Assembly: GCF_900088415.1 (NCBI RefSeq)
Contig: NZ_FLLQ01000001.1
Location: forward strand, 124,001-188,000
Direction of reading: 5' to 3'
Source: Vibrio mediterranei
Lineage (GTDB): Bacteria > Pseudomonadota > Gammaproteobacteria > Enterobacterales > Vibrionaceae
DNA length: 64,000 nucleotides
The notes beneath the pieces were generated by a model. It was not told the origin of the DNA. It made no database searches and was given only the letters and a program-made list of their open reading frames with translations. Shown here piece after piece: positions 25,743-33,289 of the stretch. A program made the position numbers and the translations under genes. The first letter of the stretch is position 1. Each line of letters starts with the position of its first letter.

Positions 25743-26177
25743 TCATTGGCAAATTTCTGTTTTATAACGTATTGCGTTGCTGATAACGTCACCAGCACCT
25801 GCTGTTGATATTTCGTCAACTTGATCATTGAGCTGAACCCTGAACCCTTCCTCGTTAGTAAAATACCTTGCAAATTGTGGTGGAATGGCGAAGCGAATAA
25901 GCTTTGTTACTCCACGAACGCACTGATATTCTACAAACTCATTGAGCAAAATGGTTTGCTGATCTGCTAATAGATAAACGTTCAACAACTTCTCTTCATC
26001 GTTATCTAAAATATCTATTGAGAGGTGAATACATGGATCACTTGGTGTTTTGTGAATTGAAACTCGTTTGATAACACTAAGCTCACATTTCGCTTCTGCG
26101 ACATGACCATAATGGAAATTATGTAGAGTCCAATAACCTGAAACCAGTGTTTTTCTGTCGTAGTGATTTACACCCAT
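25743..26177 (-). CDS. Protein of unknown function, 144 residues
   Basis: Not recognised. The product (MGVNHYDRKTLVSGYW...) is soluble with no signal peptide, appears rich in beta strands (IHLSIDILDND, KLLNVYLLADQQTILLNEF) and ends with IRYKTEICQ. A good GAGGG lies 9 bases before the ATG at 26177, so I take it as real. It is a single-gene unit convergent with the tauE-like gene; the promoter must lie between 26178 and 26300. No function is proposed. Confidence 0.65.
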   Translation of the reverse strand: MGVNHYDRKTLVSGYWTLHNFHYGHVAEAKCELSVIKRVSIHKTPSDPCIHLSIDILDNDEEKLLNVYLLADQQTILLNEFVEYQCVRGVTKLIRFAIPPQFARYFTNEEGFRVQLNDQVDEISTAGAGDVISNAIRYKTEICQ

Positions 26178-26315
26178 AATTTAACCCTCATAATAATAAA
26201 ACTATGTCCATTATTTATGCGACGCTTAAAAGAGTTAAGTAATTTACGGTAGGTAACAAGTTAGTAGTTTATACTAGAGTTACAATAACAAAGACAGACC
26301 GATACCATCACACCA

Positions 26316-26687
26316 TTAACGCTCACCAAGCACTTCAAACTCATCATAAGTTAACCGAGACGCACCATCGGTTTGAATTTCCCATAGCTCTTTATGAACA
26401 ACTCCAAAGGCGTTGTTCATTGTCCAGTCTGAGGTCAAAATGTACGACGTTTCTCCAGCCTTTTCCCATTTAGTATTGGTGTAATCAACGTCTTTAAATC
26501 CTTGATCCATAATGTTTTGCCAGAATGCCTGTATTGCCTCTCGACCTTCAAATGTGCCAAAAGGTTTCGCTACCATTACAGCGTCTTCGGCGTATTGTGC
26601 CGCGCAGCCAGCAGCATCTTGGTTATTAAATGCAACTTGCCATGCGGAAATTCCAGTTTTTGAGCGTTCTAAAGCTGATTGAGTCAT
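26316..26687 (-). CDS. SnoaL-like/DUF4440 (NTF2-fold) protein
   Basis: A 123-residue cone-barrel protein: WQVAFNNQDAAGCAAQYAEDAVM, GTFEGREAIQAFWQNIMDQGF and a C-terminal strand pair, the usual layout of ketosteroid-isomerase-like SnoaL/DUF4440 proteins. These include isomerases, hydrolases and ligand-binding proteins, so no reaction is assigned. The start has four in-frame ATGs, three of them consecutive; the last (26687) has GAAAGG at 7-base spacing and is chosen. It is divergent from a LysR gene, which likely regulates it through the dyads in between. Confidence 0.75.
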   Translation of the reverse strand: MTQSALERSKTGISAWQVAFNNQDAAGCAAQYAEDAVMVAKPFGTFEGREAIQAFWQNIMDQGFKDVDYTNTKWEKAGETSYILTSDWTMNNAFGVVHKELWEIQTDGASRLTYDEFEVLGER

Positions 26688-26753
26688 CATCATACCTTTC
26701 AATTTGGGTTGTGTAAGAGCTAATCATAGAGATAGTATTGGTAATGAAAAACA

Positions 26754-26789
26754 AACATATTGGAAAGGTATGTTCTGCTAAAAAGAACA
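26754..26789. promoter_or_regulatory. Overlapping LysR-type dyads
   Basis: AACATA-N9-TATGTT (26754-26774) overlaps TGTTC-N9-GAACA (26771-26789). Both have the T-N11-A-like spacing used by LysR regulators and they sit between the lysR gene (start 26806) and the divergent SnoaL-like gene. Alternative occupancy could switch expression; that is inference. Confidence 0.6.
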
Positions 26790-26805
26790 ATTAAGAGAGC
26801 TTATC

Positions 26806-27663
26806 GTGAATAAACTGCGTTTAATGTCCATCTATGTACAAATCGTTGAAAGTGGCTCGATAACTAAAGCGGCTGATAAACTCGATGTGTCTAAATCTGT
26901 AGTTAGTTCAGCGCTAAAACAGTTAGAAAATGAGTTGAATACGAGCTTACTAAAACGCACGACGCGCAAGCAGATGCTGACTTCTACCGGAGAGCGTTTT
27001 TACCATCAATGCGCTCTCATGCAAGAGCATGCCGAATCTGCGTGGATTGAGGCATCAGAGTCGATGAACACGCCATCAGGAAGACTATCGGTGACAGCGC
27101 CACACGCGTTGATGCAGAGTATTGTCATACCAGCGCTCGCTGATACTTTTAATGATTTTTCTGATGTGACGCTGAACTTGGTAAGTGACGATGACCACGT
27201 GGACATAATTCAGCAGGATATTGATCTAGCAATTCGTGTAGGCGCATCTGGAGATTCCAATCTAAAACAAAGGAAACTTGGTCAGTTTTCTGACGTCCTA
27301 TGCCAATCGAAAAACAATGAAGTAGATATAACATCGTGCCAATATGTGGCTCAACATTGGCAACCAGCGCAAATACATCATCGAGAATTAAATACGGAAC
27401 AAGAGTTAACGTTTGTTCCAGCACACCGTGTCAACACGATCTACGATGCTATTCGCCTAATCGAGAGAGGGTTTGGTATAGGCTTGGTTCCTGAATTTCT
27501 ACTTGGTGAAAGCATGGCAATAAAACCAGTTGCTGAAATAGAGAAGACGAAACCTAATCCTATTTACTCCTTACACCCTTATCAAGCACATGTGCCTCTT
27601 ACAGTGTCTATGGCTATAAGTGCGATTGAACAGAGGATAAATACTCTTCTAATCGATAGTTGA
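26806..27663 (+). CDS. LysR-family transcriptional regulator
   Basis: A 285-residue regulator with the winged helix GSITKAADKLDVSKSVVSSALKQLE (split here as residues about 17-41) and a LysR substrate-binding domain with PAHRVNTIYDAIRLIERGFGIGLVPEFLL near the C-terminus, typical of the CrgA/YafC-like branch. ATG or GTG: the frame opens at GTG 26806 after AGAGAG. It is divergent from the SnoaL-like gene, and its 3' end overlaps the convergent cytochrome gene by 15 bases. The co-inducer is unknown. Confidence 0.88.
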   Translation: MNKLRLMSIYVQIVESGSITKAADKLDVSKSVVSSALKQLENELNTSLLKRTTRKQMLTSTGERFYHQCALMQEHAESAWIEASESMNTPSGRLSVTAPHALMQSIVIPALADTFNDFSDVTLNLVSDDDHVDIIQQDIDLAIRVGASGDSNLKQRKLGQFSDVLCQSKNNEVDITSCQYVAQHWQPAQIHHRELNTEQELTFVPAHRVNTIYDAIRLIERGFGIGLVPEFLLGESMAIKPVAEIEKTKPNPIYSLHPYQAHVPLTVSMAISAIEQRINTLLIDS

Positions 27664-27966
27664 ATAGAACGCAGCAATATCTTTCAAGTCTTCTTCCGTT
27701 AAGTTTTGAAGCTGAGCCTTCATAAGTTCTGCCATCGCGCCTTGGCGCTCGTCATTTTGATACGCTTTCATAGCATTAAACAGATAAAGCGAGTTTTGCC
27801 CGTTAAGGTTTGGGTAGTTAGCTTGAGTAGGAGCTCCATTAGGGTTGTGGCAGAACACACAGCTTGGTGCTTTCATTTCACCTAGCTCGGGATTTCCGAA
27901 GGAGCTTGCATGACTTAGCAACGGTACGAAAATTGACGCGAATATAAGTATCTGGGTTGATTTCAT
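27649..27966 (-). CDS. Periplasmic c-type cytochrome, small monoheme
   Basis: A 105-residue precursor with signal peptide MKSTQILIFASIFVPLLSHA. One heme site, CVFCH (in MKAPSCVFCHNPNG), lies near the mature N-terminus, and a C-terminal QNLTEEDLKDIAAFYS helix is typical of class I cytochromes (cytochrome c553/c5 type). Methionine candidates for the sixth ligand lie in GAMAELMKAQ. ATG 27966 is preferred over an upstream TTG at 27984, though neither has a strong binding site. The electron-transfer partner is not in the window. Confidence 0.85.
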   Translation of the reverse strand: MKSTQILIFASIFVPLLSHASSFGNPELGEMKAPSCVFCHNPNGAPTQANYPNLNGQNSLYLFNAMKAYQNDERQGAMAELMKAQLQNLTEEDLKDIAAFYSTID

Positions 27967-28181
27967 AGATTTTTGATTTTTCAAGTATATACATCTATTG
28001 TAAGGCTTACCCTAAGGGTAATCTAAAGCACTAATTGCTGCACGTAAATTGAATTGAGACATCGCTCACATGCTTTTATGCGTTCGCAGTTCTATTGAAC
28101 ATAAATAAATCAGATTAATAGTTTAGAAATAGAGTCATATTTTTTAAATGACTGAATAACATATTGAACTGACAAACTTAT

Positions 28182-28988
28182 ATGTATGAGAATAGTTTCT
28201 ATGAACCCAAGTTATGGAGTGCTCCTAATATGAAACGAATGCAATGTGATAGAAAATATTCTGGCGTAAAAATACGCTCTGACTCAAATAAAAAAGATGT
28301 TCTAGAGTTAGAGTTTGTAATTCAACCTATACTATCTTCGTTAGAGAATAAAGTTTATGCATATGAGATGTTATCGAGAGTTTCCGTAAATACAATTTTC
28401 GATTCTGAACTGACAGTAGAAGAAATATTTTTTTGTCTTGATGGGGAGATTATTAAACAAATTGCATTGAGTCAGGTCGACATTGCAAAGAAGATTGAAA
28501 GACAACTTGGTAAGGCTTTAATTTCTGTATATATACCAGTTAATTTACTTATTGATAATGGGTTTGTTGACCATGTGATATCGCTTTCTCCAAGTAAGTT
28601 AGCTATTGAAATTGATGTGCTTAGATACTCTTTTGACAATCCCATAATCGAGAGAAATTTAGATAGATTTAGGAATTGTGGAATTAAGCTCTGGCTTGAT
28701 GATTACCTTGTTTTATCGCATGCTAGCAATGTCGTCTTGACGGAGGTTGAGTGGGATTTAATCAAAATCGATAAATCCTATTTTTCTGACAAACTTAACG
28801 AGAAAATAACTGCAAAAGTCCTAACTGATAGAGTTAATAAACACTCTAAAGATGGTGTAATTTTCGAAGGGGTAGAGACTATTTATCAGAGAAGTGAGAT
28901 AGCATTGGATAATGTTTATCTTCAGGGCTACTATCTTTCATATCCTATTTCAGTAGGCGAAATATTGAGAATGATTGAAAGTCAATAG
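28182..28988 (+). CDS. EAL-domain protein, probable c-di-GMP phosphodiesterase
   Basis: A 268-residue stand-alone EAL domain without sensor domain or membrane segment. The catalytic signature residues are retained although motifs are degenerate: Glu62 in EML (usual EAL), Asn121, Glu143, Asp173-Asp174 in DDY (usual DDFG), Lys198, Glu229 in EGVET and Gln248 in LQG. It may be active or may act as a c-di-GMP-binding or protein-interaction module. Starts at ATG 28182 or, with GGAG upstream, ATG 28230; not decided. Codon use is visibly AT-rich compared with the neighbours. The AraC-type gene follows 17 bases downstream, forming an apparent two-gene operon. Confidence 0.82.
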   Translation: MYENSFYEPKLWSAPNMKRMQCDRKYSGVKIRSDSNKKDVLELEFVIQPILSSLENKVYAYEMLSRVSVNTIFDSELTVEEIFFCLDGEIIKQIALSQVDIAKKIERQLGKALISVYIPVNLLIDNGFVDHVISLSPSKLAIEIDVLRYSFDNPIIERNLDRFRNCGIKLWLDDYLVLSHASNVVLTEVEWDLIKIDKSYFSDKLNEKITAKVLTDRVNKHSKDGVIFEGVETIYQRSEIALDNVYLQGYYLSYPISVGEILRMIESQ

Positions 28989-29005
28989 AGCAATAAGGTG
29001 GTATT

Positions 29006-29821
29006 GTGTACGATAATAAAGTGGCTTTTGACAGAGTAGTTCTTCCGCATCAAAACCTTTTAACTGAAGTATATTCGCTTGAGTATAAAATTATTAGATT
29101 AATCAATGCTGAAGGAACGTTTTCTATTTGTGGAAAAAAAGAAGCAGCTTCTAATAGAAGTGTTGTATTTTTCCCAATGGGAAAAAGCATTCATATAGAT
29201 ATACGATCAGTTTCCAATAAGCCAATTGAGTTAGAAGTGGTAACGATTACTGAAGAGTTTTTTAATTCTACAATATCCATGTTTAGTTCAGACCCGAACT
29301 TCAAACAGAAAGAGGGCGTTTCGGAATGTGAGGCTGATGTGAGAGATAAAATAGGTCATTATCTTGATGCATATGTCACATTAGAAAACATCCATGTCCA
29401 CTGTGCAGCGACGCTACACTGCTCATTAGCATATTCTATTCTTAGAGAACTGGTTGTCTGTGGTGTTATTGATCCTTTCTATGAATTAATGGCGAAGAAA
29501 AAAACTAGTAAGCGAGTGACCGAAGTCATTTTAAGCGATCTGACAAATAAGTGGAAACTATCAGACGTAGCGTGTTGCTTAAACATGTCAAATTCGACAT
29601 TACAACGTAAATTGAAAGGTGAATCTTTGGAGTTTAGTGTGTTGTTAAGCACCGTAAGGCTAGAAGTGGCAAGGAAAACACTAACATGCTCTGATACTTG
29701 CATTTCTAAGGTGGCTCTTGATTGCGGCTTTGAAAGTCTCGCTTACTTCAGTTATGTCTTCAAAAAACGATACGGAATGACGCCTACTCAATGCAAAAAA
29801 ACATTAATAAAGCCAAGTTAA
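29006..29821 (+). CDS. AraC-family transcriptional regulator
   Basis: A 271-residue regulator. The C-terminal 100 residues hold two helix-turn-helix units (WKLSDVACCLNMSNSTLQRK and ISKVALDCGFESLAYFSYVF, then KKRYGMTPTQ), the AraC/XylS hallmark. The N-terminal half is a cupin-like domain of the kind found in GadX/ToxT-like virulence and stress regulators, but the target is unknown. It starts with GTG 29006 behind AAGGTGG. It is AT-rich and coupled to the EAL gene, so c-di-GMP signalling and transcription may be linked here. Its stop lies inside a 10-base hairpin. Confidence 0.85.
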   Translation: MYDNKVAFDRVVLPHQNLLTEVYSLEYKIIRLINAEGTFSICGKKEAASNRSVVFFPMGKSIHIDIRSVSNKPIELEVVTITEEFFNSTISMFSSDPNFKQKEGVSECEADVRDKIGHYLDAYVTLENIHVHCAATLHCSLAYSILRELVVCGVIDPFYELMAKKKTSKRVTEVILSDLTNKWKLSDVACCLNMSNSTLQRKLKGESLEFSVLLSTVRLEVARKTLTCSDTCISKVALDCGFESLAYFSYVFKKRYGMTPTQCKKTLIKPS

Positions 29822-29842
29822 GGTTTGACTACCAAACCTTAA
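29818..29842. terminator. Hairpin at the araC-ltaE convergent junction
   Basis: TTAAGGTTTG and CAAACCTTAA form a perfect 10-base stem with loop ACTAC; the AraC stop codon is within the left arm. No T run follows on either strand, so it is a weak bidirectional terminator or 3' stabiliser. Confidence 0.55.
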
Positions 29843-29864
29843 CTTGCGAGGGCGCTATACAGTC

Positions 29865-30869
29865 TTAAACTAATTGCTTTAAGCGTGTGAGCAAGTGGTC
29901 AATATCCGCACTCGAAATATCTTTGTGAGTTACGAATCGAATCGGATTACCTGGGGTAATAGTAATGCCCTCTTTAGCCAACGATTCTGCAATAACATCA
30001 ATCTTTACCGATTCATCGAGCTTAGCAAAAACAATGTTTGTTTGGACAAAATCGGCGTTTACACTAAATCCAGAAATGTCATTTAGGCCAAATGCGAGCT
30101 TTTTGGCATTAGCGTGATCAACTTTTAACTGATCGACTTGCTCTGTTAACGCAAGTTTTCCTGCCGCGGCTAAAATGCCAGCTTGGCGCATACCACCGCC
30201 AACCATTTTACGTAGTCGTCTTGCGCGTTCGATAAACGCTTTAGAACCAAGAAGTAGGGAACCAATAGGAGCTGCTAAGCCTTTTGAAAGACAGATTGTC
30301 ATAGAATCAAAATGCTGAGCAATTTCTTTTACGTCCACATCTAATGCCACGGCTGCGTTGTATACTCGAGCGCCGTCTAGATGCAGTTTCAGTCTGTTTT
30401 CATCAACAAACTTCCTTGCTTCTGCCAAATATGACAATGGTAGAACTTTACCGTTGATAGTGTTTTCAAGGCTTAACAATTTGGTGCGCGCGAAGTGGCT
30501 ATCATCAGGTTTTATCGCGGCTTTCAACTTAGAAAAATCAAGTGTACCGTCTGGGTTATTCTCAATAGGCTGAGGCTGAATTGAGCCGAGTACTGCTGCA
30601 CCGCCAGCTTCATATTTATAGTTGTGAGCCTGCTGGCCACACAGGTACTCATCGCCGCGTTGGCAATGTGCCATTAAACCAAGCAGGTTTGCCTGAGTAC
30701 CAGATGTTGTGAACAGTGCCGCTTCGAAACCATGTCGCTCTGCTGCCCATTGTTCTAATTCGTTGACCGTTGGGTCATCCCCGTAAACATCGTCACCGAC
30801 AGGTGCATTAGCCATAGCTTCACGCATAGCTGGGGTAGGTTGGGTCACTGTGTCTGAGCGAAAATCCAT
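29865..30869 (-). CDS. ltaE: Low-specificity L-threonine aldolase
   Basis: PLP enzyme splitting L-threonine/allo-threonine into glycine and acetaldehyde. The 334-residue sequence opens with [19 protein letters not shown] and contains [22 protein letters not shown] and [12 protein letters not shown] with the Schiff-base Lys196 (Lys197 in E. coli). ATG 30869 has AGGAGAG upstream; a longer frame from 30893 runs into the Nudix stop. It lies 10 bases after the Nudix gene and is cotranscribed with it. Confidence 0.95.
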   Translation of the reverse strand: MDFRSDTVTQPTPAMREAMANAPVGDDVYGDDPTVNELEQWAAERHGFEAALFTTSGTQANLLGLMAHCQRGDEYLCGQQAHNYKYEAGGAAVLGSIQPQPIENNPDGTLDFSKLKAAIKPDDSHFARTKLLSLENTINGKVLPLSYLAEARKFVDENRLKLHLDGARVYNAAVALDVDVKEIAQHFDSMTICLSKGLAAPIGSLLLGSKAFIERARRLRKMVGGGMRQAGILAAAGKLALTEQVDQLKVDHANAKKLAFGLNDISGFSVNADFVQTNIVFAKLDESVKIDVIAESLAKEGITITPGNPIRFVTHKDISSADIDHLLTRLKQLV

Positions 30870-30879
30870 TGATACTCTC

Positions 30880-31398
30880 CTAAATGTATCCACATAGCGT
30901 CGCTTTGCTTAAGCACGCTATTGTTTTGGCATCCGTGATGCCACCATCGATTATTTTTTGTTGTAATTGAGTTAGTGACATTGTCACTAACTCAATTACT
31001 TCATCATCATCGCATGCTAAACTGCGATTCGGTTTTAGTGATTTTGCAATATACAGATGCTGTATTTCGTCGCAAAAGCCAGCGAGTGGTGTTACCTGTC
31101 CTAGAGAAATCATAATACCAGCTTCGAAGCCCGTTTCTTCAATCAGTTCTCTGTGTGCGCAATTTTCAGCGTTTTCATTCAGTTCCATCGTCCCGGCGGG
31201 AAGCTCTAAAAGCCACTTCTTAAGTGAGGGCCGATATTGATTTAATAGCATGATATCGCCGGATTCGGTAACTGGAAGGATGACCGCAGCGCCGGGGTGT
31301 TTAATTGTCGTGTGCGTAATGTTTTTTTGATTTGGTAATTCAATGTCTTCTTCTACGAGAGCAATGGATTTCCACTGATGAATTGTTCTTTGGGCCAT
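30880..31398 (-). CDS. Nudix hydrolase, ADP-sugar pyrophosphatase-like
   Basis: Hydrolyses a nucleoside diphosphate linked to another moiety, probably ADP-ribose or an ADP-sugar. Of 172 residues, the Nudix box is [17 protein letters not shown] plus IEETGFE (about 68-91), a perfect GX5EX7REUXEEXGU match. LLNQYRP ahead of it and [10 protein letters not shown] after it resemble the NudF/NudE-type ADP-ribose group. It is the first gene of a two-gene unit with ltaE. The DNA encoding [12 protein letters not shown] is a perfect 35-base palindrome (separate entry). Confidence 0.88.
   Translation of the reverse strand: MAQRTIHQWKSIALVEEDIELPNQKNITHTTIKHPGAAVILPVTESGDIMLLNQYRPSLKKWLLELPAGTMELNENAENCAHRELIEETGFEAGIMISLGQVTPLAGFCDEIQHLYIAKSLKPNRSLACDDDEVIELVTMSLTQLQQKIIDGGITDAKTIACLSKATLCGYI
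30964..30998. repeat. Perfect 35-base palindrome inside the Nudix gene
   Basis: Two 17-base arms (30964-30980 and 30982-30998) are exact reverse complements around a single T. In mRNA they would fold into a long hairpin in the last third of the coding region. The protein frame stays open. Such a long perfect repeat in coding DNA is very unlikely by chance. Confidence 0.9.
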
Positions 31399-31620
31399 AA
31401 AATCATCCGTTGATGGCTAGATATAAAGTACGTAGAAGGTTTACGTAATCAGGGTTCAATATGACCATAACGTGACATAAAAGTCGATGGATAAGAAGGG
31501 GATCGTTTTATTAAATGGCGATCGAAAATGAAAACTAGGGTTTCTTACCTGTAATACAATGAAAAATTTAGGTATATCAAGAGGTCTACACGGTTGTGAA
31601 GTTTATTTATAGGTAACGAA

Positions 31621-33114
31621 ATGCTTGGTGCGGACAGTCTAAATTTGGCGATGATGGTAGCAGAATCAGGAATTATTGATTCTGCGGTTAGAGACATCAT
31701 GCAGCAAACAGACCTGTTGGCGATGGGCAGCGATGAGGGACTTAAGCAAAGCTTAACAGCATCAATGGCCAAATGGTCTAAATCTGTTAAACGCAAGCTC
31801 GTAAAAGGTCAAGAGACCGAGTCTCTGCAATCTGAACTCGAACTTTATCAACGTGCAGTCTATCTAACGGAGCAAGAGTTTGATAGCCAATTGAGTCAAT
31901 TGATTGAGCAGCTGCCTGAAGATTCGCAATTCCTACCCAAAGCTCGTCAGTTAGCGAGCAATATCGATGCTTACCCACGGTCACTGTTTGCTCGTCAGTT
32001 TTGTAAACAGTGGTATGAAAGCTTAAAACAGGCCGTTGAGTCGAAACAACAACAAACAGTTGACCAGCAGAAGTCTAAATTCTTAAAACAGATGTATCAG
32101 AAAATCGATACCTTAAAAGATATGGAGAACCTGCAAAAAGGTGGCGAACAGGGCAAATTGGGAAGGCTTTGGGATTTGGCAGGAGCAGAACTAACAAAAC
32201 AGGATTGGCGACACATAGAACGTACGGCAGAGTACCTTGAGAACAATCAAGAGCTAAAACGTATTGCCGACAAACTCGGACGTATGGCAGAAGAAGTGGA
32301 CGCTCCAGAGCTAAATAAAGCATTGAGCCACGATGAAGTGGTCGTTGAAGAGAGAGCGGACTTTGCGACAGATGATATTGTGGGCATTCACGAAAGTAAC
32401 GACATCAACAATCTTCTTCCTAATGAGACCATGTATTTGGCCTACCCAGAATTAGAAACCATTTTCTATCAACACTTGGTGGAAAAACGATTGCTAACCT
32501 ACAAATCAGAAGGTAAACAACGTACGGTTCGTCAATTACATTCACCTAAAACAGCGACTGGTGAAGCAGAAAAAGAGACAGGCCCTATGCTTATCGCGAT
32601 AGACGTCTCAGGTTCAATGCAGGGTGCTCCGGAAAAATCAGCGAAAGCTATCGCTTATTCACTAATGAAAATGGCGGCACAACAACAACGCGAGTGCCAC
32701 GTCATATTGTTCTCCTCCACGTTCATTAGTTATGACTTAACAGGGACGACTGGACTGAAAGAAGCGAGTGACTTTTTGTCTTATACCTTTAAAGGCGGAA
32801 CCGATCTTGGAAAGGTCTTGGATCACGCAGTGGAACTGATGCAAGGTGAGCAATACAAAAATGCCGATTTGCTGGTGATCTCCGATTTCGTCGCACCTAA
32901 GCAGGAACAGGAGATTGTCGAAAGAGTAGAGTCATTACGTGGCCGCTACAATCGGTTCCACTCTTTATGTCTCTCAAAATATGGTAACCCAGAAGTTTTG
33001 GGGCTATTCGATACACAATGGCGTTATCACCCCAGTCTCGTCGGACAGTTCATTAAAAAACCTACGTTCCAATTTAATAGAGCAAAACAGGCGCTTTCTC
33101 ATACTTTCGGCTAA
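31621..33114 (+). CDS. ViaA-like VWA protein, extra paralogue
   Basis: A 497-residue protein with an N-terminal helical region and a C-terminal von Willebrand A domain whose metal site is intact (Asp328, Ser330, Ser332 in IDVSGSMQG). It starts MLGADSLNLAMMVAESG like the second copy at 35036, and the two align without net gaps through residue 340. In known systems ViaA partners the MoxR-type ATPase RavA. This copy is the more divergent, with an extra tail (KPTFQFNRAKQALSHTFG), and it precedes ravA by 175 bases, unlike the E. coli order. AGGTAA lies 5 bases before ATG 31621. It may be an alternative adaptor. Confidence 0.88.
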   Translation: MLGADSLNLAMMVAESGIIDSAVRDIMQQTDLLAMGSDEGLKQSLTASMAKWSKSVKRKLVKGQETESLQSELELYQRAVYLTEQEFDSQLSQLIEQLPEDSQFLPKARQLASNIDAYPRSLFARQFCKQWYESLKQAVESKQQQTVDQQKSKFLKQMYQKIDTLKDMENLQKGGEQGKLGRLWDLAGAELTKQDWRHIERTAEYLENNQELKRIADKLGRMAEEVDAPELNKALSHDEVVVEERADFATDDIVGIHESNDINNLLPNETMYLAYPELETIFYQHLVEKRLLTYKSEGKQRTVRQLHSPKTATGEAEKETGPMLIAIDVSGSMQGAPEKSAKAIAYSLMKMAAQQQRECHVILFSSTFISYDLTGTTGLKEASDFLSYTFKGGTDLGKVLDHAVELMQGEQYKNADLLVISDFVAPKQEQEIVERVESLRGRYNRFHSLCLSKYGNPEVLGLFDTQWRYHPSLVGQFIKKPTFQFNRAKQALSHTFG

Positions 33115-33188
33115 TGAGTTCTGCTGTTTGAAGCGACTCTTAGTGACAAAACTCTATAAAAATCAGCTTGATAATTTTAGGTTTGCGG

Positions 33189-33249
33189 TCATGCTTTAAA
33201 TAAAGCATGAATGAAAAATCTTGTAACATAATAATAACAAATGTATAAA
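33189..33249 (+). promoter_or_regulatory. ravA promoter with upstream palindrome
   Basis: TTGTAA (33221-33226) and TATAAA (33244-33249) are spaced by 17 bases and lie 40 bases before ravA. Just upstream, TCATGCTTTA-AA-TAAAGCATGA (33189-33210) is a near-perfect palindrome, a likely regulator site. This suggests ravA-viaA can be transcribed apart from the first viaA-like gene. Confidence 0.55.
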
Positions 33250-33289
33250 ATCATTTATGCATTCCTGTTTTGTGCACAGAGGTATTGGC

